From contig NC_081413.1 in the NCBI RefSeq assembly GCF_030272615.1, positions 99,232,239 to 99,296,238 of the forward strand: DNA of 64,000 nt. Reading direction: 5' to 3'. Positions within the stretch are counted from its first letter, which is position 1. The number at the start of each line of letters is the position of its first letter. The stretch comes from Cryptomeria japonica. Its lineage: Eukaryota; Streptophyta; Pinopsida; Cupressales; Cupressaceae. Below the pieces are notes generated by a model, which was not told the DNA's origin, ran no database searches, and saw only the letters and a program-made list of their open reading frames with translations. Shown here piece by piece: positions 23,273-35,003 of the stretch. A program made the position numbers and the translations under genes.

Positions 23273-24232
23273 TGTTGGAATCAAGGAACACTAAGAGGGG
23301 GGATGAATCAGTGTTCTGCAATTTTTTACTTTACTAACTTCTTCTTTTACCCAATTAATACATTGAACCAAAAGAAAGATGCAAAAACTCAAAACAATCA
23401 ACCACAACACCAAATTTTATATGTGGAAAACCTATTCAAGGGAAAAACCATGGTGGGGATGAGACCCACAAAATGAGTATACTCAAACATAATATTTACA
23501 ATGGAATGCACATGCATTCAGGCACACTTCCTAGAGCTCACTACTCAAAACAAAGAAGGGCTACAACCCTAGGAAGGCTCACTACCTTACAAATGTGTTA
23601 TGAATTATCACAAGAGAATTTGAACTATTGAACAGCATCTTCAAAATCTTGGGTATAGTTTCAGTTAAGCATAATGTCCATTGATTTCATACCTTGTCTT
23701 ATACTGCTCTGTTTCATTGTTTTGCTCTAATATGTGCACATGCAACTACACACAATCAATTACCAACACTTTTTGCATCCTCCACACACACTAAAATAAT
23801 CAAATACATCGCATATATATATCCGCAACAAGACATTAGATCATTCGCATGTCAGCTTCAAGACCACCTAGCATATTATGAAACATGTACACATTGTTGA
23901 CTGAATCCAAAATCAAAACACCAATGCGGACCAAAATAATTATCCACACACTACCACAACCTTCTAAATAAACACCTAGACTACAAAAATAATCACCAAA
24001 ATTGATGCACATATTCTGCAAAAGGATTATCGACACAAGACTGTTGTACTGCATTGATAGACTAAGAAACAATACACCGAATCTTCTAACTTGCACCAAA
24101 ATTATCACTAGAGGCTTATATCATGAAATAAGGCTAGCTAAACATGCATCAACCTTCAACCAAATCCACAACACAAGATATTAACAAAAAATGAAAAGCT
24201 ACCCAAAATACTGAGCTCTTTTGAATACTCTT
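23273..24232 (-). repeat. Element D, right (5') LTR, first segment
   Basis: Aligns with 17056-18050 of the left LTR, then is broken by element E at GAATACTCTT. The remaining segments are 31872-31902 (broken by F) and 32873-32985, which ends CTTGCCAACA. Confidence 0.88.
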
Positions 24233-25455
24233 TGATGAACTTATAAGGCACTTAGAGGGGGGGTGAATTAGTGCAAGCAAAAACAATATGAGTCTGATCA
24301 CCAACTTAAACACTTTAAAACTTATCAAGCATAAGAGGAATATCACCACATAAGCTAATGCCCAATAAAAAAAATTTCACATAACACAAGAGATTATACA
24401 TGGAAAACCAAAAAAGGAAAAACCACGGTGGGAGTGGTACCCACAAGATTCATTATCTGCAGAATAGAAATATTGATTGGTTAAGGTCTTACAACTATGC
24501 CCTATTAGGAGCAGATCCGGTTAAGAGTCACTTGATTAAGGGATTTAATGATAAGCCCTGTTAGGAGCTATGACCTATTAGGATCAACCTCACAAGAGGA
24601 TTTGAGACTTTGATACATAGCTACCCTGTTAGGGGATTTACAAATTAAGGCCTGTTAGGACCTACCCATTTAGGGGATTTCGATGTTGCAAACTGTTAGC
24701 AAAACAATAGTGAAAATATATTCAAGTAACACCTTTTGTGTTTGATAAGATCCACTTCTGATCCTCAAAACTTCAACAAAAATTCATTACAAAACTTCCC
24801 TAATCACCGCACAATCTCATTCACAATATTCGCTCATGAATTCTCTCTTTACACACATACCAAATTTATACCTCATCACACTTTTTATAAATATTTACAT
24901 TTAGTCAGCTACAACCTTGGAACAATTTCCTCGGTTCAATGAATCTAACAAACTTACATCGCACGCTTTACATATGTTCGCCAACGATATAACAAATTAA
25001 AATCTGTGTCGTTTTACCGATTTAAGTGAGTTTATCACTACTGGTTAAGTGTTCTACTAGTTTGTCTTCTATGTACATCAAATCTTGTTCATCCAATTGA
25101 ATCTACTAATGCGGTTGAGAATATAGCTCCAAATACCTGTCACCAACAACGATGTAAAACCGCATCATCCAACTCTTCATGTATCGCCTGTAATGGTTGT
25201 CGGAATGCAACTTTGTCTCAATTTATCAATTGAGATCCTAATTACCGGTTCTCTGTAAAATTGTCATCTGTACCAGTTATAGCTTACTAGTTGGCTACCA
25301 AGACTTAGATGACCACAAAAAAATTGTTGTCATCAATGATAACACAGAACTTAGTCATCAAACATGAATCTCAATCTCTTCATCACATTCACCAATCAAT
25401 CATATACCAGTTGTATATCAACAACAATCTTTACCAGTTCAATCAAATGTCAGCA
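24233..25455 (-). repeat. Element E, left (3') LTR (1,223 bp)
   Basis: Holds a cluster of CC(C/T).(T)TTAGGR motifs at about 24485-24690 and the Copia-type GGAAAACC...AAAAACCACGGTGGG block at about 24395-24450. Confidence 0.88.
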
Positions 25456-25655
25456 ATCTCCCCCTTTGGCATTGATGGAAACACTTAGGAAAAAATTTGT
25501 CAACTAAGTGTGCAAAACAAAAATTGACTACATGACATATAACTCCATGACATATACTCCCCCTTAGCAATTGCATGCTATAACAAATAAATACAATACT
25601 CATTCTATTACATACAAAATTTTGACTCAAATTTTACTCCCCCTTTGACAACAAT
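25456..25655 (-). other. Element E polypurine tract, with a second PPT-like copy
   Basis: Minus strand GCCAAAGGGGGAGAT abuts the LTR. A second tract, GTCAAAGGGGGAGT, lies about 180 bp inside. Confidence 0.72.
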
Positions 25656-25723
25656 GCAAAATGAAAAATAAAAATACATGTGATATCAAAATTTGCTTCA
25701 GAGCATATATATAGATATAAGAG

Positions 25724-28700
25724 TCATAAAGTCTTTACACGGAAATTCTGAAAAAAAACATCACTAAAATGAGACTTCAAATTTTTTAAGTCATTGTGCC
25801 ATGTCTCTAAAATTATGCCTACGATATCCACATGAGTCTTGATTTGTCCAGCTAGCTCCTCCATTGCATCAACATTGCTCATTTCAGGTGTAGCAAGAAT
25901 GGCATCAAATTTCATGTATGCTCTTTGTAAGACTTCTACCTTTGGTATAAGTTGTGTTTGAAGTTCCTGCAAGGATCTGACTCTCTTCACCTATTCCTGC
26001 TCATATACTTTCAGCTTGTGCTGAAGTTCTACAACTAATCTTCCAAAATGAATAGAAGAGTCATTAAGGGGTTTAAATGACTCATTTAGAGCCTCAAGTT
26101 CATGCTCTACTTCTTCCCTTTTCTTCTTCAAATCAGCACAAAATAACGAAATTGTTGAAATGGTAGAGAGGATTTTACCTCCGGTTTCCAATGCTTCGCT
26201 CAAATAATCCTTATTAACAATAAGAGTCACTTTACCTTTATCAATTTCAGACATTAAGTGTTTTTTTCTCTTCTTCTTGTAGTTATTCTCCACACTGATA
26301 TAAGTTGCATCCTCTAATGACTTCATCCGCTCTCCAGCATCAGAAACAAGTTGTCCAAGCTTGTCAATAGGTGTGGCAAAATTTCTTGTATCAGTCTCTG
26401 GTAGGAGACTAGGCAAAATATCTACTGCATTCCTTATGGTCTTTGTCTCCTTCTGTTGTTCTTTCATCCTCTTCTTTTTAGCTCAGGATTGCATGGTAGT
26501 TGCAATCTCCACCAACTCATTAGAACTCAGTTTATCCATGTCCAAGGGTCTTTGGATGCTTAATGCATCATCATCTTCATCATCAACACCTTTTTTTTAG
26601 AATCAAGTGACAAAGGTGTCACTATAGGTTCATACTTTTCTATCTTATTCTCCTCTGTCCCCTCTTTGTTTTTAGTTTTCTCTTCTTCCTTTTCCTTTTC
26701 AGTTTCTTCAGTCCTCTCTTCTTTCTTTTCTTCATTAATGTCCATTATTGGTGGCATTTGTGTATCTACAGTCCAATTATCAACTAGTGGCTCCTCATTC
26801 TTCTTTTCTTCTTCATCTTTCTTTCCTTCTCATTCTTGATTCTGCTCATGTTGTTCAAACATCTGGACATCTATATTATTAGAAGTTTCATCAACATTAT
26901 CGTCATTATCATCATCAGGTATAAACACTAGCTCATTTTGTGTGTTCACCAGTTGATCATCTAACACAATGTCATATGGCACAAAATTAATAGTTTTAAC
27001 ACCTTCTAGAAAATATTCACCCTTAAAATTTTTAGGTTCATCATCCTTAGCATATTCCTCTTCAGTAGGAATTAGACCCAAAGATTTCTTTAGCATAATT
27101 TCAGTCTCTTTCTGGACTGATTGGGTCTCACCGATTAACATCCTTGTCAGTCTTTTCTTAGATCTAAAGGAGGATTTTTCTTTCAACAAAATATCATCTA
27201 ATTCTTCCTTTGTGGCTTCCGGTTGAAGATTTTTTAGTGTGTAGTCAACAAATTCTCCATCCTGCTTCATTGCAGCCTGCCGCCTTGCATCAATTTTGTT
27301 GTATAACGAATTTGAAATTTTCCCTTGCAGTTCAATAAGGGCTTTACTATATTTATTCATCATGTAAACAACTGCATCTTCTATTAGCCTTTGTTCATTA
27401 TCACCAAGATTATCAAACAATTTATTCAATCCCTTAAGAACACCATATTCCTTAATACTTCTTAACAGTTTATCAAAAGTAGGTTTGTTTACTGGTTTCT
27501 CCACAGATTTGACAACGGAGGTTCCAACAACCTTAGATTTCTTACGGCTGGCCCTTAGGACTTTCTTCTCTTTCTCAGATTCAGTGTCTTCATCATTTGC
27601 ATCTGTCGGTGTTGGTTTTTATGCTTGTTGCTTCTTTCTTTTACTAGTTTTAACCGGTGTAGTTGGAGGATCAACAACCTTTCCTCTTTTTCTAGAATTG
27701 AATCTTTGATGATTTTTATGTCGGTTTCCCTTTCTTAACGGATGCTGGTTTTTCTTTTTCTGCAACTTTCTTTTTTCCAACTCTTGTTTTCATACCAGTG
27801 GAGGTGCTGGTGGGAGCACTTGATGTTCTGGCCTGTTTAGTAGCATGCTTTTCTCTTGCTTCAACAATGGCTTCCTTTTTGAATCCTACTTTCTGAGCAA
27901 AGGCTTCAACTTCCTTTCTAACCTTCTTTGCAATTACCGGTTGGTTAAGTTCTGAGTGCACTTGAAGGGATTCCTCCTTGTAAGTGTCAAAATGTTATGT
28001 CGTTGTATCTACCGGTTGGGCAAGAAAATGATATGCATATGCAACTAAAATATCTTTATCTACTTCATATCTCATGGGCATCACCCATGTAGTCTAGGGC
28101 TCAACTGCCTCCATCATGCAAGTATATGTATCAACCATAAAACAAATTGTGTTTTCATACTGGTTAACTACCTCTGCTGGTATCCTTTCTCTTGCATGCA
28201 TTTTCTTCTGAAAATCCTTAAGGTATCCCCATGCAATCTTATCAAAATCATTACCAAGCATCCTAATGTTGTTCTTCATTTGCATCAAAGCAAGTGTGTC
28301 TCCAATCCATTGAATCATATTTCATTGTCGGATCACTAATATTGTTCATTGTCATTTCTCTACCATCCCATTTGGATCTTGTTAGAATTTCTACATCATT
28401 CTTTGGAATGGATCTGAGTAATGGGACCTCATTGGTGGCACAAAGTCTGGTGACAGCGTGAATGGCTTCCTTAGAAATTTTATGTGGTCGTTCGAGCCAC
28501 ATAAACTAATCATGTATCCTGCTAAGCACATATCTAACATGTTCATCTACAAAATCATCAATGAAGTTAAGTGCATGATGAAACCCTTTGTCGGTAACCT
28601 TCTTGTATTGATCCTTCAAAATACCATTCTCATCACACAGTGCTCTATATTGATCAAAAATAGAAACCATACCCAAATCTTCCAATTTGGAATGGTAAAA

Positions 28701-28843
28701 TGATCTAACATATTCAACATGTAATACATCATAAGGAACTCCAGATAGGGCCCCGACAGATCAGTTTCATCAGATTTAAATAGATGTCTTTTGAATTTAG
28801 GGCGTGGCCTATCGGTAACATCAATTGGATGTGGTGTATCCAT
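25724..28843 (-). pseudogene. Element E ORF2, homologue of D ORF2
   Basis: Begins at ATG 28843 (MDTPHPIDVTDRPRPKFKRH) and spans about 1,040 codons with stops and frame changes. Counterparts to D are HARERIPAEVVNQYENTICF, VMPM.YEVD, SLQVHSELNQPVIAKKVRKE, LIEDAVVYMMNKYSKALIEL and a C-terminal coiled-coil segment (ADLKKKREEVEHELEAL). There is also a Lys-rich basic hinge (about 27830-27720) and an acidic Asp/Asn stretch (about 26960-26880). The longest single open pieces are 27504-26830 (224 aa) and 26467-25991 (158 aa). No known enzyme motif. The function is unknown; a structural or accessory element protein is inference. Confidence 0.7.
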
Positions 28844-29400
28844 TTTCAACAAATCAAACTTCAGAAACAAATAACAAAATTCCTGATAAATACCTTTTCC
28901 TGCTTCTGCACTAGGGTTGCAAACACCAATGAAGCTCTCTAAACCGATTGTCGATCACAAATCACACTAGATCACTTTGAATATTTGTCAAACAGGTTAG
29001 ATGTTGCAAACACAAGTTTTTTTTTCTCTATTCATTCTCCAAGTGCTCATACAAATGAAATGTGATAAATAAAATTCAAAAAGTTCCTTTTATTTGCCCA
29101 TTATCTACCGCGTTAAATGCCATTACTGGTATAACCCTAAAATGTCTTATAACACAATACTGATTCACATAACACATTAAACCTACCGGTTTGATCACAT
29201 AATCATTTCTTAACATCATAAAGTATGCAGGTTTAACATACCTCATGGTCCTTCAAGGGGTTCTAAAATGGATCTAACATTAAGTTCTCCCTAAGATTTC
29301 AAACAACTTAGTTTATTGGTTAAGGGTTCTCCACACTAGATGAATAAATAGGATCTTTAGATGGTTTGACTTCAATTATCTCATCATCCTTATTTTTTCA
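28844..29400. other. Spacer between ORF1 and ORF2 of element E
   Basis: No supported reading frame. Layout matches 21604-22149 of element D. Confidence 0.5.
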
Positions 29401-30655
29401 GATTTTGTTCATTTCAGCTCTGGTCTCCTCCACATCAAATTTCATCTTCCCTTTCCAGTCAGCAGATTGATTCACCTTTTCTTTGCAATATGTCTCGGTT
29501 TATGACAATGATAACAAGCCATACCAGATGCTCTCCAAGGTTCACCATTGCCTCTACCATTCCTTCTTCTACAGTTCATAGCTACATGACCATAGTTATG
29601 AAAGATTGTGCAAACCATATTCATCCTCTTTTCCATCTCATAGGGACTAGACTGGTTAGCATAGGGTCTCTGCCAGTTAGGAATTCTCTAGTCATCAAAG
29701 GTTCTTTGCCAACCACCACCAGACCCCTGACTTATGTGAGGAGTAGGATTATTTTCTCCATACCTACACTCAACAGCTCTATGTCCATGCATGTTGCAAG
29801 TGAAACAATAACCATTAAAGATTATAGGCTTATATCCTTGATTAGTATTGGGTCTATAACCACTAGCAACATCAGATTTATTTCTACAAACATTAGCATT
29901 ATTTCCTATCTTATGACAATTGAAACAAACAGGCTTATAGGATTTCTTAACGGTGGGTTTCTGAATCTTAGGCACAGATTTACCTTCATGCATGTTGTTC
30001 TTTGTATCGGAAGGCTCACCTTTCTTAAATGTATTGTAACCCAATCCAGTTGTATCACCGTTCATCCTTTGAGATTGGATCTGTTCATCAAGCATGGTAG
30101 AACTTTTGTTAAACTTTGCAAGCTTCTCATTAGCATCAGCAAGTTCTTTTGTAATATCTTCATTCCTTTTCATGAGAGCCTCTCTAAGAGACATTGCCAT
30201 ATCCAATTTTACCTTTATCTCTTCTTTTTCTTCTTTTTCTTCTTTTTCCTCATGCCAGTGTGCATATAGAGTGCCATTTTCCTGATTTATCTTGAAGATC
30301 TCATGTTCTTTCTCTTTGATTTTGTCTTCTTCTTCCCTCCTTTCTTCAAGTTCTTGACTCATCCGGATAGTTAGGGCTTCAAGCTCTCTCCTCGAATTAG
30401 TTTTCTCACCATTCAGTTTCTCCACTTCAACAACCAATGTATCTATGTTTGCTTCATCAGAAGAGCTTCTTTTAGAGACTTCCAATAGTTGTTTAGTAAG
30501 CTCTTTCTTTTTAGAAAGTGAAGTTTTATACTTGTCTCTCAATGTTTCTAGGGCTTCCTCAAATTCAGCAAGTTTATGAGACATCTCTCTATAACTCATA
30601 TCCCCCATGTCTACCTTAGGAATCCTTCCCAAGCAGTTAAGTCTCAAGTAATTGT
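29401..30655 (-). pseudogene. Element E ORF1, gag-like: coiled coil plus four CCHC knuckles
   Basis: An open minus frame of 319 codons (30647-29688) carries a long coiled coil (EFEEALETLRDKYKTSLSKK; SQELEERREEEDKIKEKE) and a Glu-Lys run (30250-30205). Knuckles follow: CFNCHKIGNNANVC (His lost) and CFTCNMHGHRAVEC. Beyond a stop come degenerate CTIFHNYGHVAMNC and CYHCHKPRHIAKKR. Four knuckles in the same order as D support common descent. It lies directly after the PBS, as gag does. Confidence 0.78.
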
Positions 30656-30668
30656 GGCTCTGATACTA
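30656..30668 (-). other. Element E PBS (initiator Met-tRNA type)
   Basis: Minus strand TAGTATCAGAGCC, 2 bp from the LTR. Second base G to A relative to the usual TGGTATCAGAGCC. Confidence 0.8.
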
Positions 30669-30670
30669 AT

Positions 30671-31871
30671 TGATGAACTTATAAGGCACTGAGAGGGGGG
30701 GTTAATCAATGCAAGCAAAAACAATGAGTCTGATCACCAACTTAAACACTTTAAAAATTATCAAGCATAAGAGGAATATCACCACGTAAGCTAATGCCCA
30801 ATAAAAGAAATTCCACATAACACAAGATTATACGTGGAAAACCCAAAAGGGAAAAACCACGGTGGGGGTTGGTACCCACAAGATTCACTATCTGTAGAAT
30901 AGAAATCTTGACTAGTTAAGGTCTTACAACTATGTCCAGTTAGGAGCAGACCTAGTTAAGAGTCACTCGGTTAAGGGATTTAAATGATAAGCCTTGTTAG
31001 GAGATATGACCTGTTAGGATCAACCTTGCAAGAGGATTTGAGACTCTGATACAGAACTACCCTGTTAGGGGATTTATAGATTAAGGCCTGTTAGGACCTA
31101 CTCGGTTAGGGGATTTTGCTGCTACAAATTGTTAAGAAAACAACATTGAAAAGATCTTCAAGTAACACCTTCTATGTCTAATAAGATCTACTTTCAATCT
31201 TCAAAACATCAACAAAACTTCATTACAGAACTTCCCTAATCACCGCACAATCTCATTCAGAATATTCGCTTTTCTTTACACACATACCGACTTTATACCT
31301 CATCACACTTTTTATAAACATTTACATTTAGTCGGCTACAACCTTGGAATAATTTCCTAGGTTCAATGAATCTAGACAAACTTACATTGCATGCTTTACA
31401 TATATCGGCCATCGATATAACAAATTAAAACCTGTGTTGTTTTACCGATTTAAGTGAGTTTATCACTACCGGTTAAGTGTTCTACCAATTTGTCTTCTTT
31501 GTACATCAAATCTTGTTCATCTAATTGAATCTTTCAATGTGGTTGAGAACATAGCTCCAAATACCTATCACCAACATCATTGTGAAACCGCATCATCCAA
31601 CTCTTCATGAATCGCCTGTACCGATTGTCGGAATGCAACTCTGTCTCAATTTATCAGTTGAAATCCTAATTACCAGTTCTCTATAAAACTGTCATTTGTA
31701 CCGGTTGGCTACTAAGACCTAGATGACCACAAAAACAGTGTTGCCATCAATGACAACACAAAACTTAGTCATCAAACATGAATTGAGCAATCTCTTCATC
31801 ACATTCACCAATCAATCATATACTGGTTGCATATCAACAACAATCTTTACCGGTTCAGTCAAATGTTAGCA
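30671..31871 (-). repeat. Element E, right (5') LTR (1,201 bp)
   Basis: Partner of 24233-25455. The TTAGG motif cluster is at about 30925-31130 and the AAAAACCACGGTGGG block at about 30835-30892. Confidence 0.88.
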
Positions 31872-31902
31872 CTTTGGTCTAGACTGACGAAGTAGGACCA
31901 AT

Positions 31903-32872
31903 GAGTAAAAGCACAAAACTATGTCACGTTTCAGGCTAACTTATCAACACAAGTGGATTTAAGTAATTCCAACTAAATATTAATTTTAGTCAAACATATG
32001 GTCTATAGAGATTCATTATAGCTATCTTATATATGAGCCATAACTTTTCCAATTGGAATTGTCCACTAAATGTATATTTTATACCACTTTGGGTCTAATT
32101 ACCAAAAACAAAAATGAAAAATGAAAAACTTGATGTTTCAACAACTCCTACTTTTATAAATAATATTTTTTTTGAAATGTAAAAATACCCTTTTATAGAT
32201 CTATAAGTGAATTTTCTAAAATATATATCTTTTAATATTTTAATTAAATTTTATATTTTATATTTTATTTTTATTGAAAGTAGGTCATCAACACTAAAAT
32301 ATAAGGTTGATTATCTTGTAATGGAAAAATGCTAAAATTTATTTTAAAAATTTGAAAAAAAATAATGCACTAGAGAAAAGAGTCTATGTCAAGATGATAT
32401 AATTCTTTCTAATTTGGATAAATAATTAAGAAAAAAGGTGATGCCAAATGGAAAGAGCTATATTTCATTACATGTTAATTTTCAACTTTTTATGAAAAAT
32501 ATATATACATAAAAAATAGTTAAAAATATATTTTTACACTAAAGTTTCAAGTTATCAATATACACACAAAAATTGAAGAAAAATAGGTAAAATTTACTAT
32601 TTAAAGTGGCACGCCTGGTGTACCTTCAATTTCAGCATTTTATTAGCAACTAAATTATAGTGTTTACTTTATAAGAAAGTATATTCAAATAATTTTTAAT
32701 TTTTTTTTAAAACTAACAAACATAAAATACATTAAAAAATATACATTTTATTAGTTTACATCATTTCAAAATTCAAAACATATATTTCACTTTCTATTGA
32801 TTCAATTTAAAAAGTTGAATCAGCATTGGTCGTTTTCTTTATAAAAGTGTGACACAGCTTTGTGCTTTTAAC
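31903..32872. mobile_element. Element F: non-autonomous TIR element
   Basis: The left end GAGTAAAAGCACAAAACTATGTCAC and the reverse complement of the right end GTTAAAAGCACAAAGCTGTGTCAC form imperfect terminal inverted repeats of about 24 bp. CCAAT flanks both sides (31898-31902 and 32873-32877). The uninterrupted D LTR has GGACCAATCTGCAATCTG here, which confirms the insertion. The 970-bp interior is AT-rich and has no ORF. No superfamily could be assigned from the TIR or the apparent 5-bp duplication. Confidence 0.72.
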
Positions 32873-32985
32873 CCAATCTACAAACTGACTTCTAGTAGGA
32901 TCAAATCACATACAGCGGATGGGATAGTTGACTTCGGTTGCCATCAATGAATACTAGATGACATGTGCAGTATCCCTTGCCAACA
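32873..32985 (-). repeat. Element D, right LTR, last segment
   Basis: Resumes the D LTR (ACATACAGCGGATGGGATAG) after F and ends CCAACA, followed by the CAATC duplication. Confidence 0.88.
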
Positions 32986-33349
32986 CAATCTTCATAGCCC
33001 TCCCAAGTTCTTAATACTCAAAAATGTTAATACAAACATCTAGGGAGAAGAATAAGAACAAAGAGAGAACCTGCAAATCAAATCATATCCTTGTTTCACA
33101 CTAACATGTACCAAGTTGTGTAATGTAAGATCTCCTTCACTATTTTGATTTAAAGAATATAAACATCTAACATTCAAATTAGATAAAATATGGCAACAAC
33201 AGATGTAAGCCTCTCATACCAAAGCTAGATCCAAAAAGCCATCCAATCCCATAACAAAGGGAATATGCCCAAAGCATCAAAGTATTACTTGTAGCTCTCC
33301 AAATATGTCCTTAAAAATATATCCATAGCTCAATACAAACAATAAGAAG
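32986..33349. repeat. Repeat G1, third part
   Basis: Continues G1 after D. The first about 105 bp align with 62746-62848 of G2 (AAAGAGAGAACCT...AATCAAATCATATCCTTG). Ends in AGAAG, the target of element C. Confidence 0.7.
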
Positions 33350-34535
33350 TGTCGCATGCTCAAATACACCATTGCTAAATAGGAAATAAGGACAATCACG
33401 AAATCCTTAACTATCTAAGCAATTCAAACATAAAACCAATGGAATAGATGCAAAATGGAATTAAATTAAGCAATATGAAACTCCCTATTATGCATCATAG
33501 CTTATATTGTTCTTCTTCTCTCTGTGGTATGATGGCTCTCAGATATTGTACTGGCAACCTACAATTGACACAAAGATTAGAAGTTCATGATCTAGAGGAA
33601 TTGTGAGGATTGAATGTTCAATTTATAGATTTTTGGAGAAGATTGATTGAAAGGTGGAACAAAATGATCAAGAGGTGGAACTCGGGTGAGCTCACATGTT
33701 GATTGATAGTTGAACTGTTGATTTGGAGGTGAAACAAAATAGATTGAATAGATTAATTGAGTTAACTGATTGAGAAAAAGCTAACTAAAAGAAGAAAAAG
33801 AATGATTGGAAGAAATAAAGAAGATGACAAAGAAAACTAGAAGATGAAAATAGAGACTGGAGAGAAAAATGATTTAATTACTTAATTTAGCATGTGCTTG
33901 CACTTTAACTTAGATTTTCAATTTAATATTTGCATGAAATTTATTCAAATAATTGAATTTATTTAAATTCAATTTAGTATTTGAATATATTTAGAACTTG
34001 ACTTTGATTTTCAATTTGGTTTTTGAAATCATGCACATGTATTTGAAATTTAGAAGAAATTAGAAGAATATGAAATTAGAATTTGGGGAACTAGAAGAAT
34101 TAATTAGTTAATTAAATAATTTAAAGAAACTATTTAATTATTTTAGAAATGGACTTTAATTAAATAATAAAGATTATTTAATTTAAATGATTAAATCACA
34201 ATTAATTAAATAATTAATATTTAATTAATATTTAGAAAAGGGTTAAATGATTAGATGATTAGAGATAGAAATTGAGTAATTAGTAATTTATTTAAATAAT
34301 AAAGATTATTTAAATTATGGAATTAATCAGACTTAATTAAATAATAAATATTTAATTAACATTAGAAAATGATTAAAATGATGAAAGAATAAAAAATAGA
34401 ATAATTAGTAAGATGATGAGGAAATATGAAATAGAAGAATAAGATTAATTAACTTAATTAAATAATTAAAGAATTATTTAATCAATTAGACGAATAATTA
34501 GTACATGATCAATGAGACATTTTTAGGTGTCTACA
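33350..34535 (-). repeat. Element C, left (3') LTR (1,186 bp)
   Basis: Plus-strand ends TGTCGCATGC...GGTGTCTACA. About 34107-34500 holds six AT-rich inverted repeats (TTAATTAAATAATTT.., TATTTAATTA..). Confidence 0.92.
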
Positions 34536-34550
34536 TTTGCCCCTCTTTGA
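34536..34550 (-). other. Element C polypurine tract
   Basis: Minus strand CTCAAAGAGGGGCAAA abuts the LTR, the same as in element A. Confidence 0.88.
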
Positions 34551-35003
34551 GACAATGTCAGAACGATATTGTTTCAAAGAAAATGAAAAATTTTGCCCCA
34601 GTATGCCCTGGTGATACTTAGGGTGTAATGCCCCCTCGAGAGATTGTTTGTGCATTAAAGATATGAATGATCTCTTGAAAAAAAAAAGATTGTGAGATGA
34701 AAGATAGAAGAATGGTTAGTTGATTAGAGATAGAGATAGATGATGTGAAGATGATATTGAGATAGAATATGAGAGAATGAACCTTAGAATGAAATAGAAC
34801 AATGTTAGATGATAGAAAATGATTTAGAAAGAGATGATGAGAGAAGAATGTTTAGAAAATAATATTATTTAGAAAGAATATGGGAAATCAACAAGCTATC
34901 AATAAACAGATGAGATGAGAAAATTATCAATTTCTATATCTCAAACATATTAAGAAAATCTCTAAGGTGCAATGCGAAAAGTAAAACCTAAACTACATAG
35001 CCC
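34551..35003. other. Element C 3' untranslated region
   Basis: GATAGA/GATGAGA-rich sequence without a frame. This is where A and B carry the PMD gene; here it is absent. Confidence 0.6.

Larger units (their letters stand above)
24233..31871 (-). mobile_element. Element E: second pol-less Copia-like element, nested in D
   Basis: LTRs 24233-25455 and 30671-31871 begin TGATGAAC and end GT(C/T)AGCA. The PBS next to the right LTR reads TAGTATCAGAGCC (one change from the Met-tRNA PBS), and the polypurine tract beside the left LTR is the same as in D. The interior (5.2 kb) repeats the D plan: ORF1 gag-like, ORF2 long and unknown, no pol. Flanks are CTCTT on the left and CTTTG on the right, so the target duplication is imperfect or mutated. 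The site matches an uninterrupted ATACTTTG in the left LTR of D. Confidence 0.87.
17056..32985 (-). mobile_element. Element D: Copia-like LTR element without pol, carrying nested E and F
   Basis: The LTRs are 17056-18178 and a split right copy (23273-24232, 31872-31902, 32873-32985). The target duplication CAATC lies at 17051-17055 and 32986-32990. A PBS complementary to initiator Met-tRNA (23260-23270) and a polypurine tract next to the left LTR make the element read right to left. The 5.1-kb interior encodes a gag-like ORF1 and a long ORF2 but no protease, integrase, RT or RNase H. The LTR copies differ by many substitutions and small indels, so D is older than A. E and F inserted later into its right LTR. 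Confidence 0.88.

Noticed and set aside
30094-30285. Ser/Phe-rich plus frames over the ORF1 regions of D and E
   Set aside because: Shadows of Lys/Glu-rich coiled-coil coding on the minus strand.
17056-32985. Reading D plus E as one large autonomous Copia element
   Set aside because: E has its own LTR pair, PBS and polypurine tract and interrupts the D LTR; neither interior contains pol.
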